A stretch of DNA of 64,000 bases, from assembly GCA_947069175.1 (NCBI GenBank), contig CAMTDV010000013.1, forward strand, positions 55,186,610 through 55,250,609. The letters are read 5' to 3'. Under the pieces are notes generated by a model. That model searched no databases. It was given only the letters and a program-made list of their open reading frames with translations, and had not been told where the DNA came from. Of the stretch, positions 46,384 through 58,600 are shown piece by piece (positions within the stretch are counted from its first letter, which is position 1; each line of letters begins with the position of its first letter). Source of the stretch: Scalesia atractyloides. Taxonomy: Eukaryota > Streptophyta > Magnoliopsida > Asterales > Asteraceae. The translations under genes were made by a program, and so were the position numbers.

Positions 46384-49300
46384 TTAACGTCCAAAGAAAC
46401 GTTTCGGTGGCCTGCGACGCTCCTCAGAAGATATCAGCATTTGGTATGTAGGAGGAGGCCGATTGCACGTGTTGTCAAACTGAAAGCTTCTCGGCAATGC
46501 AATCCTCTTTCTCTCCAGAATCCTTTTAGCATTCTTTTCCTTCTTTCGTTGCTCCTTCTCTTCTAGCTTCCTCCATGACGTGTTCCATGTTGTTCCTGAA
46601 TGTATAAAGTTAGCGAAACAAACATTAACAATCTTCTGGAATTGGAGCGCTTGCTCTTTATCTCTCTCCTCATAACTGATCTTGCTGTAGAATAAGCATT
46701 CTATATCCTTCTTTGAGCAATTGACTAACCACATTGGTCTAGTACTCGACTGCCGCACCATAGACCATATATACGTTTGTGCACAATGACGGATTCAGAT
46801 AGTTCTTCAATAATCTTCCAACAATCTTCATTCGGTTGGAAACAAATAACCGCTTCACCTCTGCTTGAATCATAGTGCCACCATTTGAATATCTTGAAGA
46901 AATCTTGCTCCATCTTAATCAGAGGCATGTTTTTCATCACTCTTGGCCCCTTAACGATCAATTTCACATCCTTCTCTTTCGTAACAGGATCAATCTTTGT
47001 GACTCTTTTGGGCATATGTGGCTTCCAGCGTCTAAAACCATGAGTAGCTAACCGTTTAATCAGTTTCCACAGCCGCTGGTCATGAAATTTCATCTTTAGA
47101 TTTATCATCTTAGTCTGCACCAATTCTTTAATATCCCAGTACAGCAGAGCTTAATATCGCTCAAGTGTCAAAAGTACTAGAGCCCATACTCCCTCTTTAT
47201 TGCATATACATCAAGTTGCTCGATCCATCCCCAGCTAATGATTTTACCTAGAGAAATATCAACATCTCGTGTGAAGAATGCTAGGTACGTTTGAATTTAC
47301 TTTCCTCGGGTAATTCCTTGAACCACAATTTCCTCATCTCAGTTATCTCTTCATTGGATAAACGTTGAGGAACCGTTCCATGTTTCACAGCCTCTTCTAC
47401 TTTACGCTTTAATAAATCATCACTTTCGGCTACAAACTCTCACTAAAGGTTAGGAAGTCATCCGTACCCTCTCCGACATTATTAGTAGCATCATCATCGG
47501 AATCATCCTCCACGACAACCTTATCGTAATCGTGTGCTTCAGAAAAGTGTTCGAAGATATAATCTTCAGGCTGGAAAGCAATGATATCGTTCAGCTCGTC
47601 TTCGAAGTCAAATTCAAACGTTTCTTCCACACCCAACCTTCTCGCAATCTCTTCCTTCATGTAACTGTGGGTAAACTCTCCTTCTTCCACATCATGCTCC
47701 AAATACAAAATCTTTGGTTTAGGAAAGGCAAGAACAGTTGACATATCAGTCACTGTGAGGATTCCGGCCTTCTTAGAATCCTTCGAGCTATCATACGTCT
47801 TTCCCTGATCTTTGTCATCGTCAATTTGGTTGGCTGAATCATTCAAGTACATAGAAAAATAAATATCTTCATTCAAACCAGATTCTGTTACTAGAATTGC
47901 CAAACCACCCGTATCACTATCATCATCATCACTATCACTATCAGATTTTGTTTTGACGCATCATCTGTTTCGTCTAAGTCTTCATCAATCTCCTCAGGAT
48001 TTTCAGCAAAAGCATCTATCCTTTCCTCAATCTCTTTCAACATCTTTCTTTTCGTAAGCCACTCTGATGTTTATAAATAGTTTTGACATGTTAATATCTA
48101 CATCCCTTGGCTTTCCAATCAACACAAACTTCTTCGACTGTCCATACACCACTAACTCTGAAGATATTGGTGTAGATTCAGCTTTTGGCATAGTTTTTTT
48201 CTATCACAGTTTCCTCTCCAACCTTCTCTTTTCCATTGCCTTGAGCGTTTGATAATTCTTTCGCAATACATGCACGCTCTAGAACTCTTTGTCTAGCTTC
48301 TTCCTTCTCAATATTGTCAATTTTGGCAGCTAGATTAATCACGAGCTTCTTGATAAGGATTTTCTCGAACAAGCTCATCTGCCTTCGATTCCTGAGGCAT
48401 TCTTCGTCGTATTCAGTCATTCGTTTCCTCAGTCTTTCATTCTCTGATAGGATACTTGCCAAAATAGCCTCAAAATGCTATTTATCTTCCTTTAGGCCCT
48501 TAATCTGCTCTTGTAACTCAACAATCTTAACACTGTTCAGCATGACCGGATTCTCTAACTCTTCAGTCCGCATGTCATTGAACATATCTGCAGAAATTCT
48601 TCCCCCTCCCGGAATATCTCCGAAATCGAAGTCAAACTGATCTTCTAGTGTTGAGCCTTTTGAGAATTGGGGTTGAGATAGAGTAGGCTTAGGTTGAGGG
48701 GTGGGTTGTGTTGGTGGTTGTGGAGTTGGTGATGATGGTGGTTGTGGAGTTGGTGATGGTGGTGGTTGTGGCGTAGATTCAACATTCTATGCTATATTAA
48801 CTTTCTTCTACACCTTTCTCTTTGATCTAGCTTTCGGAGAGTTTGTACTTCTAGCCGCTAGCCTCTTCAAACATTTTGATAGCCTCTTCGATGATTTGAG
48901 AACAGGAGTGTCACTATCAGACTCGGATGGCACATATGAAGTATCGTCTTCTCCTCTCCTCAGCTTTTCGTTGTACTTCAGCCAATCGCTCTATTTCTTT
49001 CTCTTTAGCTCTTTCCTTTTCACCGGCAATCCTATCCTCTTCATCAGTGCTAGAGGAGGATGCCTCTTCATCTCTACCGTCTCTTCCACCAAATTCCTGT
49101 CGCTCTATCTCAGCTCCAACTGATTCAACTTCTCTTCAGGCTCTGGCTCGTCAACCAAACTCGTGCCAGCAGATGCACGTTTCTTCTTCTGAGGGGCAAC
49201 GAAGGAAGATGTAGCTTCTTGCTTTCGTTTAGTCCCCTTACCCCCTTTCTTATATACTTTAGAGAACCATACACTTCTCTTCGATATAAACCCATCCGAC

Positions 49301-50674
49301 GCCTCAATTTATTCAGCCTCATGCCTACTATCATCCATTTGCCACTTTCCCCTTGGGCAGCGCCACATAGTCTTAATAGGTAATAGCCCAAAAAACAGGC
49401 TTGGCGTTAGGAAGGCCTTTAGGTGCAGATTCATCTTTTTCAAAGTAGATACATCCGTATGCTCAAGTCTAAGAATATCGTCTTTCTTCTTCTTAAGATA
49501 GGGATGTAGATGATCTAGCAACATTTGCACAAATCTCGGGTACTGTAGAAACTTTTCTCGTTGAATGTTCTATACCATCTGCGAAAATATGAGTCTTGAT
49601 AAGTTGTACGACAAATTGAGAATAAGTGCCGTAATCATACACATGTGATAATCTATCAAATCATCGAAACCACCTTTCTGTGACTTAGGGCATGAACAAT
49701 GCAGTGAGTGATGTATCGAAAGGGAGCACTGAGATTTCCCTTATTAAAAGGTACGGCGTTGATGAATCCAGCATATCCCATCCTATAAAAACACCCTTTG
49801 ACCAAGTATTCTGGATAACCGGTCGGGTCTTCTTCACTATCTTCGAATTCCAACACTGTTCGAATTAGATCTTCAGGGATTTTTACTTCAATATCCTTGT
49901 TATCAATGCACACTGTAGACAAGATGGCATTCTCTTCCTCACTATACTCGGCAGCATCCCAAAAATATTCGACATGTGATCGGTATGCCGTATGTCTACA
50001 AACACAAAAATTTTAGCCTTCTCAGACAATCTAACACTTCTCTATATGCTGCAAGCTCTAGTATAATCTCATCTAGTAGATAACAAATGTTGTGGAATGG
50101 TGAGAATGAAGACTTCTTGATCTACAAACAAAAATTCAAACACTTACAAATATTTTCAAAATTTTCACATCATTCTCACTCGTACGAGTCGCCAATCGTA
50201 CGAGTCAGATACTTACTAAGATAGATTCAAGTCTGAACAAAACCCACTCGTACAAGTCACTCTTCGTACGAGTTGTAATTGATACTTAATAGTTTTAAGG
50301 ATATGAACAGACTCTCTCGTACGAGTGGTGCCTTGTACGAGTCAAAGAGTTTTATGACATTTAATGGCATGCTCCTACGAACGGTCACTCGTACGAGTGA
50401 TGATTGATAATCTGAGATTTAAAAAGCTTGCTCATACGAGTGACGATTCGTACGAGTTATGAATCGCACCAAATAATACCTTGAGAAACTTAACTTAAAA
50501 CGTGTAAATTTTAACAAATTGAATGTTGATTTAGAGGCTAAAAGGCTCATTTGTATGAATTTGTGTTCAATTTTACATTTTACCGGTCCAATTATCCTAA
50601 ATCTACGTTTTATGTCCTTTTGGTCCAATTTTAGAAATATAACGGCTCAAAACTTTTATTAGTACCTTTCCCAT
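46384..50674 (-). pseudogene. ORF3 pseudogene of copia E, with 3-codon first exon and intron
   Basis: Exon 1 is ATG-GGA-AAG at 50674-50666 (a further ATG lies directly upstream) followed by GTACTA. The intron is 50665-50122, ending TTTGTAG. Exon 2 begins ATC-AAG-AAG-TCT at 50121, giving M-G-K-I-K-K-S-S-F-S-P-F-H-N-I-C. Exon 2 has the N-terminal domain (Y-R-M-G-Y-A-G-F, H-A-L-S-H-R-K), a proline-rich stretch (about 48790-48690), a coiled coil (48540-48180), acidic segments (47903-47430) and the C-terminal block ending F-F-G-R-stop at 46384. It is interrupted by frameshifts near 50000, 49650, 49300, 48080, 47430 and 46740. Unlike B, the C-terminus is continuous. It lies between RNase H and the 3' LTR, the slot of the Sirevirus env-like gene; no membrane segment is evident and function is unknown. 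Confidence 0.82.
50178..50456 (-). repeat. Five-hairpin array in the ORF3 intron of E
   Basis: Five inverted repeats at 50178-50205, 50246-50273, 50316-50342, 50374-50398 and 50431-50456, spaced 57-70 bp. The first is perfect: ACTCGTACGA, 8-nt loop, TCGTACGAGT. Each arm holds the palindrome TCGTACGA or a one-base variant, and the two arms of a pair start about 16 bp apart. The same five occur in the same order in the intron of B. Confidence 0.85.
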
Positions 50675-50814
50675 CATGAGAGGTGTGCCAATCAACCTCC
50701 CCGAAGACTAGGATACATAAAATGATCAAGAAAAAGTGTAGAAGAACTGAATCACACAGAGAGAATTTTTCAGTTTCCAAGAGTTAGTAATGTGACTCGT
50801 GCGAGTGAAAGCAC

Positions 50815-50907
50815 CTTTATACTTGCCAGGTCATTCGTACGAGTCACCATTCATACGAATGTAGCCTTTTAACACTTGTATGAGTCATCAAGTCACTCGT
50901 ATGAGCC
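50815..50907 (-). promoter_or_regulatory. ORF3 promoter of E: two palindrome pairs and TATA box
   Basis: On the minus strand, a pair of CATACGAG/CATACAAG motifs (50907-50873), an 11-bp hairpin CATTCGTATGA/TCGTACGAATG with an 8-nt loop (50861-50832), then TATAAAG at 50821-50815. The order matches the promoters at 7299 and 15938. Exon 1 follows 140 bp downstream. Confidence 0.62.
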
Positions 50908-50935
50908 AGTTCCTATCACTTGTAACTTTTTGATT

Positions 50936-52600
50936 TTTTGTGAAATTTTCTTTTTTTACTACCCACTCAGTTGACCGAGTCTAAATTAATGACCCCGGTT
51001 AACCGATTTGCCTACCAAGTCTAAGTTAATGACCTTGGTTGACCATGTTTGACCAAAATAGATTTCTTTTAAAATTTTTAAAGTTTCAAGTTAATGAACT
51101 TTTTGACGTTTTAGGATATTTTCCTTTCAGATTAGCTCGCAGACCATGATCTTCAGCTATCCACCAGCAACTGTCGCTTTGACTTGGATTAACGGTGTTT
51201 TCATCATCGGTAGACTAAAATCTAAGATAGATTGCTAAAAATAAAAATGAAAAACTTTTTGGGTTTTTCTAAAAAGAAAGATAAAGTAAATAAAGACAAA
51301 TTTACGGACATATTTTTGTAAGTTTTGTGTTATAGGATCGCATTAGTTATTTAGACAAATCACCAGTACCGTTAATCTTGTAATAAATTTAATGTCTTAA
51401 ACAGATTTACTTAAATTGCCAATACACTTATCCATTTAAATCTCTACACATTTCTCAATTGTTTCAAGATACGTTAGGTAATTTTAAGGAATGAAGTGAC
51501 TGTGTTTCCCATTTTAGAATATACTCTCGCATTGAGATTCCCAGATTTCATCTCACAGGTGAATATATATTTAACTGATATCTGTAAATGGGGTGAATTG
51601 TGAGACCTTGAGAGCTCAGGTTAGTATTACCGTACAGAGAAAGAGATGAAGGCTTGACTTTAGGTTGTGTTCCATTTAGGAATCTTTTGAACTGCAGATG
51701 TCGTATCTTTTATGACATATATTCATTTTCTTGTGCAGCTTTTGGTGGTGAGTAATGCGAAAATTATTATACAAGTTCTACGTCATTGCCGACGGAAAAT
51801 CAGAAGAACTCGGATAATACCCAGATATCAATTAAATATAAAAACCTAGTATCAGAATTTAGCATTCTCTCAAAAGAAATTTCAGAGTACTAATACATAT
51901 ATCTGAGAGATGTCGACCCACAAATTACTCAGTTTTTCTTTTAGGTTTATATCTTCAAGAACAATATACTGAACGTTTGAAGCCTATAGGCACATCATCG
52001 GTATGACATGTTTAATTACCTATTTAAACATTCCAAATCTTTAGCGTACTGTGATATTCCACTGATTACCTATTTTTTAAAGAACTCTTTTTGTGTTTTT
52101 AATGTTTTTGTATTTTTCACAACTTTTCTCCCCCTAAAATCAAAAACATATTTTTGGTTTTTAGTTTTTAAGGAAGAGAGAAAAAATATTTAAAGAAAAA
52201 CATATGCCATACCGATGAAAATCACGTCAAATCCTCGTCATCCTCAAATTCAACCTCATTTCCAACCCCTGATGTCAGATTATTAAACCATTTAATTTCA
52301 AAAGATTTTTAAATCTTGATCTATCAAAAGCTTTGGTGTAAAAATCTTCTTTTTGGTCATTAGTGTGGATTTTTTCAATTCTAACCAACTTTTGCTCGTA
52401 ACAATCAAGGATAAAGTGGTGTTGAATTTCTATGTGATATCAATAGCCGCCTTGTTATCTACATATATGGGCGTGTCAAGAAATTGCAGTCCGAAGTCTC
52501 TCATCTGTTTTGTATCCAGAGTATCTGGGAACAACAGCTGCATACTGAAACATATTCAGCCTCACATGTAGAGAGAGTTATCGCGGTCTGTTTCTTGCAT
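50936..52600 (-). other. Noncoding region between pol and ORF3 of E
   Basis: No coding potential seen. The part 50936-51500 matches 6727-7290 of B. An internal purine tract (minus strand AGGGGGAGAAAAG, about 52124-52139) resembles a polypurine tract about 5.8 kb from the 3' LTR. The section 51857-52600 matches fragment A at 23884-24850. Confidence 0.65.
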
Positions 52601-53735
52601 TGCCATGTTACCAATGGGTTCCGAAGAACTGGCAACTAGCCGTTGTAGATTTGGCATTAAGCTTGCAGCAACCAAAATCAGAATCTGAATAACCCGCGAG
52701 ATTGAAGTCGTCATGTCGAGGATACCACAAGCCGGTGCTTGGACAACCTTTCAAATAGTTCATGATTCTTTTGATAGCTAACATGTGTGAATCTCTTGGA
52801 TTAGACTGATAATGGGCGCACATGCATGTTGGATACATGATATCAGGTCTTGAAGCTGTAAGACACATCAAGGATCCGATCATGGAGCGATATAATGTTT
52901 CATCGACTTTGACTCCATGAACGTCTTACAACTGTCGTGGTTGGTGGCTAATGGAGTTGATGCTGGTTTAGTTCCTGACATGTCAAATTTCTCTAACACG
53001 TCATGAACATACTTCATCTGATGAATGAAGATACCATCAAGCAATTGCTCAACCTAAAATCCTAAGAAGAACTTCATCTCCCCATAGCACTCATTTCGAA
53101 TTTTCTCTTCATGACTTCTTCGTAGTCTTTACACAGCTTATCATTTATCGACCCAAATATAATATCATCCACATAAATTTGTACGACAATCAGATGTCCA
53201 TCCACTTCCTTGGTAAAGAGGGTACTGTCGACTGTGCCTCTAGAGAAACCTGTTCCTAGAAGATGCTTGGAGAGCGTCTTGTACCAGGCTCTCGGGGCCT
53301 GTGCTGTCCATATAACGCTTTGTTCAATGGATGACCTTGTCCTTGTGTATCAGATCGACAAACCCCGGTGGTTGGCCGACGTACACCTCCTGGTTTACCT
53401 TTCTGTATAGGAATGCAAACTTCACATCCAATTGGTACACCTTGAAACCTTTCCACGATGCAAAGGCCAAATAAATGCGGATAGCTTCAAGACGTGCGAC
53501 AGGGGCGTAGACTCATTGTAGTCTATGCCTTCTTCCTGATGGAAGCCTTGGACCACAAGTCGAGCTTTGTTTCTGACCACAATACCTCTGTCATCTCTCT
53601 TGCACTTGAATACCCAACGAGTATTAATCTTTTTATTATGATCCGGTAGGTCCACAAGCTTCCAGACACCAAGTTTCTTGAATTGAAGCAACTCTTCCTG
53701 CATTGCATCCACCCAGCTTTCTTCTTTCAAAGCAT
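52600..53735 (-). pseudogene. Copia E reverse transcriptase and RNase H
   Basis: RT begins W-V-D-A-M-Q-E-E-L, N-T-R-W-V-F-K-C-K and N-K-A-R-L-V-V-Q-G-F (53720-53500). The catalytic Y-V-D-D-I-I-F-G box is readable near 53165-53180. R-S-M-I-G-S-L-M, S-R-P-D-I-M, R-I-M-N-Y-L-K-G and Y-S-D-S-D-F-G-C-C (52890-52650) mark the RNase H side. Frameshifts near 53450, 53100 and 52900 break it. The order integrase before RT is the mark of Ty1/copia. Confidence 0.87.
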
Positions 53736-54088
53736 CTTTCCAGTTTCCTTATTCAACCTGCGAAACAAAACAACTGTAAGAAAGTCTGGTTTGTAGTGGA
53801 GCAACATTTGTATAAAAGCAACTTAGATCCTTATTGATCTAATTTCGAGTTTTCACTCCGGTTAGTAAGTTGCCAATGATATTCTCCGACGGATGGTAAG
53901 ATAGTGTTCTTGGCATCATTGGAGATGGGATACTGTTGAAAACGCATAACAAGTTCTTTTTCTGATGATACTTCAGGTAGGTCAAATGAATTCCACAACC
54001 CGCCGTAATTGAACAACCATGGATCCCCTAGTTTTTGTGTAGGCGTTGTATATCTTTGACAATCAACATGTTGACAAGAATAACCTGG

Positions 54089-54890
54089 TTAAGACTCGAC
54101 AAGAAGACTTGCTTTTTGTGTACTAGCATAACAGACGAAAAATCCTTCCAAGGATTTGGCTCCAAATTTATCGTCCGGGTCTAGAACAGTACACGGCGAT
54201 CCAAAACATTCCAAAAACGCTAGGATCGACTTTCGATGGTTTAGTAGCTCAAAGCATGTCTTGTTGTGAGGCTTGACTGTCAACACACGGTTAAGGGTGT
54301 AACACGCAGATGCAACTACTTCGCTCCAGAAACTAATTGGAATTTTTGAATCAGCGAGCATTATTCTAGCAGTCTCAATCAGTGTTTGATTCTTACATTA
54401 AGCTACTCCATTTTGTTGAGGAGTACAGGGAGCCCTGAATTCATGAAGAATACCCTTTTTGTTGCAGAATTCGAGCATCCTCTTGTTCTTGGGCTCAGTA
54501 CCATTATCACTGTGGATTCTCTTGATTGGCAAGTGATATTGGTTTTCTAGCTTCCTAAAGAGAATCATAAGACTTTCAAAAGTTTCATCTTTACTCTCCA
54601 GGAAGAAAACTAATGAGAATCTTGAATAATCATCTGTCACGACCAGGCAATATAGATATCTAGAGATACTTTTCACGTTCATTTGTCCAAAGAGATCCAT
54701 ATGAAGACTTTCTAGTGGTAGCTTTATAAAGTTAAGTAGCTTTCTTGGGTGCGAATTATTATGCTGCTTCCCCTTTTTGCAGCACAGAGAATCATCATAT
54801 AAATGAACATTCTTCAGATTAAAACCCTTCACTAGGTCATTATACACCATATAATTCATCTTTCGCAGGTGAATGTGCCCCATCTTTCGA
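54089..54890 (-). pseudogene. Copia E integrase
   Basis: The GAG-pre-integrase zinc region G-H-I-H-L-R-K-M-N is followed by C-C-K-K-G-K-Q (about 54780). Core motifs: H-M-D-L-F-G (first Asp, about 54700), H-S-D-N-G-T-E (second Asp, about 54505). The third, in P-Q-Q-N-G-V-A-E, is a TAA stop in place of the Glu codon at about 54395-54397. The frame reopens with L-I-E-T-A-R-I-M-L-A-D-S and F-G-S-P-C to 54089. It would insert element DNA into the genome if intact. Confidence 0.87.
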
Positions 54891-54972
54891 TGCCATAAGA
54901 TTGACTCTTTCTCGGTAGCTTTAGAAACAAAGCATTAAACCTTCTTTGACGTAGTGGATGCGACACTCATGT

Positions 54973-55341
54973 CTAAGACATAAAGATCATTTTCTCGTGG
55001 GCGCGCATGAGGATCCACTCCTCAGGAATTTTGAATCCCGGTTTGAGAATTAAGCATTCCTTGTCATTGAAGTGGGTTGTGAATTTCTTATAACAGATTT
55101 GCGAGATGCTCAGTAGGCTGTTCTCTAGCTCAGCCATATAGTTTACCTTGTCGAAAGATACCACTCCGTTTGTGAGAATACCTTCACCCACAATTCTTCC
55201 ACGTTGTGCCCTAGCAAACCCAACGTAACCTCCCTGGATAGCTTTTACGTCGTATAACAACGCAAGCATTCCTGTCATGTGTCGGGAAGCTCCACTATCC
55301 ATAATCCACTTTGACATGATTGACCTTGAGAGCCCCTGCAC
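54973..55341 (-). pseudogene. Copia E protease
   Basis: W-I-M-D-S-G-A-S-R-H-M-T-G at about 55305-55270 carries the copia protease D-S-G site. The open stretch runs on through N-S-L-L-S-I-S-Q-I-C to the integrase. No break inside, but it is cut off from both gag and integrase by stops. It processes the polyprotein in active elements. Confidence 0.85.
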
Positions 55342-55661
55342 ACATGTGGAAGAAACTATTTAAACAGAGAAACCCAAGCCTGCTTGGTCTTGGGTGGGTT
55401 CGGAATATTAAACTTCAGAACTTTGATCTTGACATATTGTTTGATTTATGTTTTAGGTGGAACATGTGTTTTCATTTCTACTGTAGATGGTTTGACTTTT
55501 GCTACCCAAGTTTGTGTTTTCAGAATTGCCTTTTTAGAATAGAATTTTGAATCCTTTTGACGATTTGGTAGATATTTCACCAACCTCAAATTTGGAGTCA
55601 TGTTGAATTATTCATGTCACATTTTTATTGGATTCATTATTTCATGTTAGAATCTGTTTTT

Positions 55662-58600
55662 TTACAAACTTGGGTGCTTTTTGCTTTTCATCTTTTGTAG
55701 ATCTTCTTGAGTTGGAAAGAGGTTTTGGATTTCTTGAGAACATTGTCGTGCAATATGCCCTACATTATTACATTTGTTTACCTTTGTAGCACGTCCTGAT
55801 GTAATTTCTAACAGAGGAATCCAAATCCTGTTTCTACTCTCCTTTTCCTTCTTAAATTCATCATTAGATTTTTTACCAATGATCACCTTTTCTTTTTCGG
55901 TAGTTGTCCCATAGACAAAATCAATTTTCTTTGCAAAGTTCAATTTTTTAAACTTGTTGTTCTTTCTTTGCTTTTGAAAACCCAAACCTGCTCTCCTGTT
56001 TTCAGGATAGTCCCTGTCCCTCTGATGGTGGTTTCTATAGACACATTTTGATTTATAGTAAAATGATGCATCTCGTTTTTCTAAATCAGAATGACTAACT
56101 TCAACTAGATTCAACAACTTATCAACTCGATCAAGCTTAACATTCTGAATTGGGAAATCCTCATCGAAATATAGTTTAACGGATCCATTCATTTTGTACA
56201 CGACTCATTTAGATCATTGCTTAAACTATTTTCTGATGATACAACATCCAGTTCACATTTGTCAGATTCATTCTCAAAAACATTTTCGACCACAGTTTTT
56301 ACCACTTCAGATTGACAATCACTTTCTGTTTTGGTGTATGTTATATTAATATTCGCAGACAGCTCGTCTTTCTTTTCAGTTTTCAATTTTAAATTGAGCG
56401 TCTTTTCCACCCTTGATGGTTTCTTATTAGCATAGCTATTCCATAAGGGTGGTGGAACATGATCGTAACTTACACCTTTGGGTTCATCAATTTTACTATC
56501 TTCCTTGTTTTCAATTTTTGGAAGAATGTGATCGATAATGTACGATCTTGTAGAATAACTGATTAACAACTTGTTAACCCATTCTGTTTTTATTTTCATT
56601 TTTACAAGTTCACGTTTTAGCTCGGCAATTGTATTTAAATAATTATTGATGGCCATTTGTTTGTCCATTACAGTTGCCTTGAGCTTCGAAAGTGTCTTGT
56701 CATTTACTCTGATCACTTATTCAAATTGTTTGATTGTTTTGCTTAATTTCTCATAAGCTTCTTTTTGTTGAACTATAATCACATGAGAAATTATTTGTAT
56801 GACATTTCAGCTATTTGTATATTGTTTCTTATTCGACACACTTAATGCATGGCTCTTTGCACTTCATGCAGGATATTTCTTTTACTGACACATTTACCAA
56901 TCTGACTCTAGCTTCCTAAGCTTCTTTAGTACCTACCTCATTCACGTTAGCCATTAGAGCTTTGTGGCTATGTCCGTCAGATTCTCCAAAGTCAACTCTT
57001 TGGTCACATCGATCATCTCCTCTACTTCAGGGTTTTTCTCTTCTACACATGGTGATTGATAGCTTGAGTCGAAATAACCTACAAAAGTTTTAAGAATGTC
57101 AGAAGGCAAAAGATGTTTAAATGCACTATTTAAAAGTTCTTCTTCCTCTGACGACGTGTTGTAATATTCTTTAGGTGCTTCGTCAAAGGATGCTTCAGCA
57201 AATTCTTTTTCTGCATGTTCTGCTTCTTCAAAAATCTCAGCAACTAGTGCGAGTCTTTCATTCTTTGAAATGTATTTGTTCCAGTTGAACCCTTCATCTT
57301 CTTGGGTAACAACCAAAGCCTTATCCTTTGAATTTGATGGACCATCTTCGATCTGTACTAACCTTGTATGAGGTGGTTGGGGTCGATGATAGATGGCTCT
57401 TTTGTAATAATCATCTGCAAATGGATTCTTGTTTCCTTTGACATCTCTGTTTGGCACTCTCTCTTAAATGTCCCTTTTCTCTACATTTGAAGCATGTAAC
57501 TTTAGCCTTGTCAAAACCAAGTTTCCCATCAAGACCTCCCAGACTGTCTCTTCCCGTGATTTGCTTAAAATGTTGAGCTCTACGGACTATTGACGCCATA
57601 CACCATTTAATATCAAAAAGCTCCAACTCAACTGGATCAATTTGATCATAATCTTCTTTGGTCATTTCGGGATTCCCAATCCTTCCGTCTACCAGACATT
57701 CGTATGATTTGAGAACTGATGCAAGCAAGGCCATGTGTTGTTTGGCTATGTGTTCATTGAAATCTTGTGCATTCTCGAGATTCACAGCAATGTTACATTG
57801 AAGAATTCGCTGGTTTGGATTAGGTGGAATGTTTTGACTGTTTTGAGGATTACTTGAGCTTTGTGCAGATTGAGGAGCTAGAGGAGAAATAGGATTGCAT
57901 GATGAAAATGACTGAAACCCACTTGATTGATTTGATGGTGGACTTTTAGCATTGTTGGTGCTAAAGGTGGTTTGAACCTTGGGACTTTGTATGTTACCAG
58001 CAAAATTTATTTTTATAGTATAGGTTCACATCTTGTTGCATATGAGCGCCTTTGTTCTTTGCCATTTTCTGCATTTCAAGCTCGTGACCTTCTAATCTTT
58101 CAATAAATCTTGGCTATGTGAAGTTACTGTGTTCTATGCCTTTTTTAGAATAGTTAGATAGGTCGTCCACACTCCTTTTGGTAAAGAATCAGGCAATTCT
58201 TCATTGGTTTTAAAGATCTCCATTCTTATCATATGAACCACCAAAGACAATATTGTTCGATCAGCTGCTTTACTGTCTTACCTTTAATCACATTGAAAAT
58301 ATCGAACTCTTTGCTTAGCAGCGCTTTTTTCCTTTTCGATGTTGAGAACTTCCTTGAAACTTTAGTTGTAAAGTATTCCACACTGACTGAGCATCATCAT
58401 CATGTTGATGAAGTGTATGGATATCTTCTTTTACTGCCTGTTGCACTATGTTCATCATCTTCTTTTCGTTGATAAACTTTTCTCTCTCCATATCTGTCAG
58501 CTGAGCCAGTGTCTTCTCAAGACCATTCTCACCAGTAGGTGTTGTGTACTTTGACTCGATGACAAAGAAACACGTGAAATGATTAGCTTGTACCCAATAT

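Noticed and set aside
48701..49123. Plus-strand open frame rich in Gly, Cys, Val and Asp
   Set aside because: It is the reverse of the proline-rich and Lys/Ser-rich part of ORF3 on the minus strand; its composition follows from the antisense of Pro codons.
46384..50121. Calling ORF3 a true envelope glycoprotein gene
   Set aside because: Only the position supports it. No signal peptide, fusion peptide, transmembrane helix or glycoprotein motif is visible, so it is left as ORF3 of unknown function.
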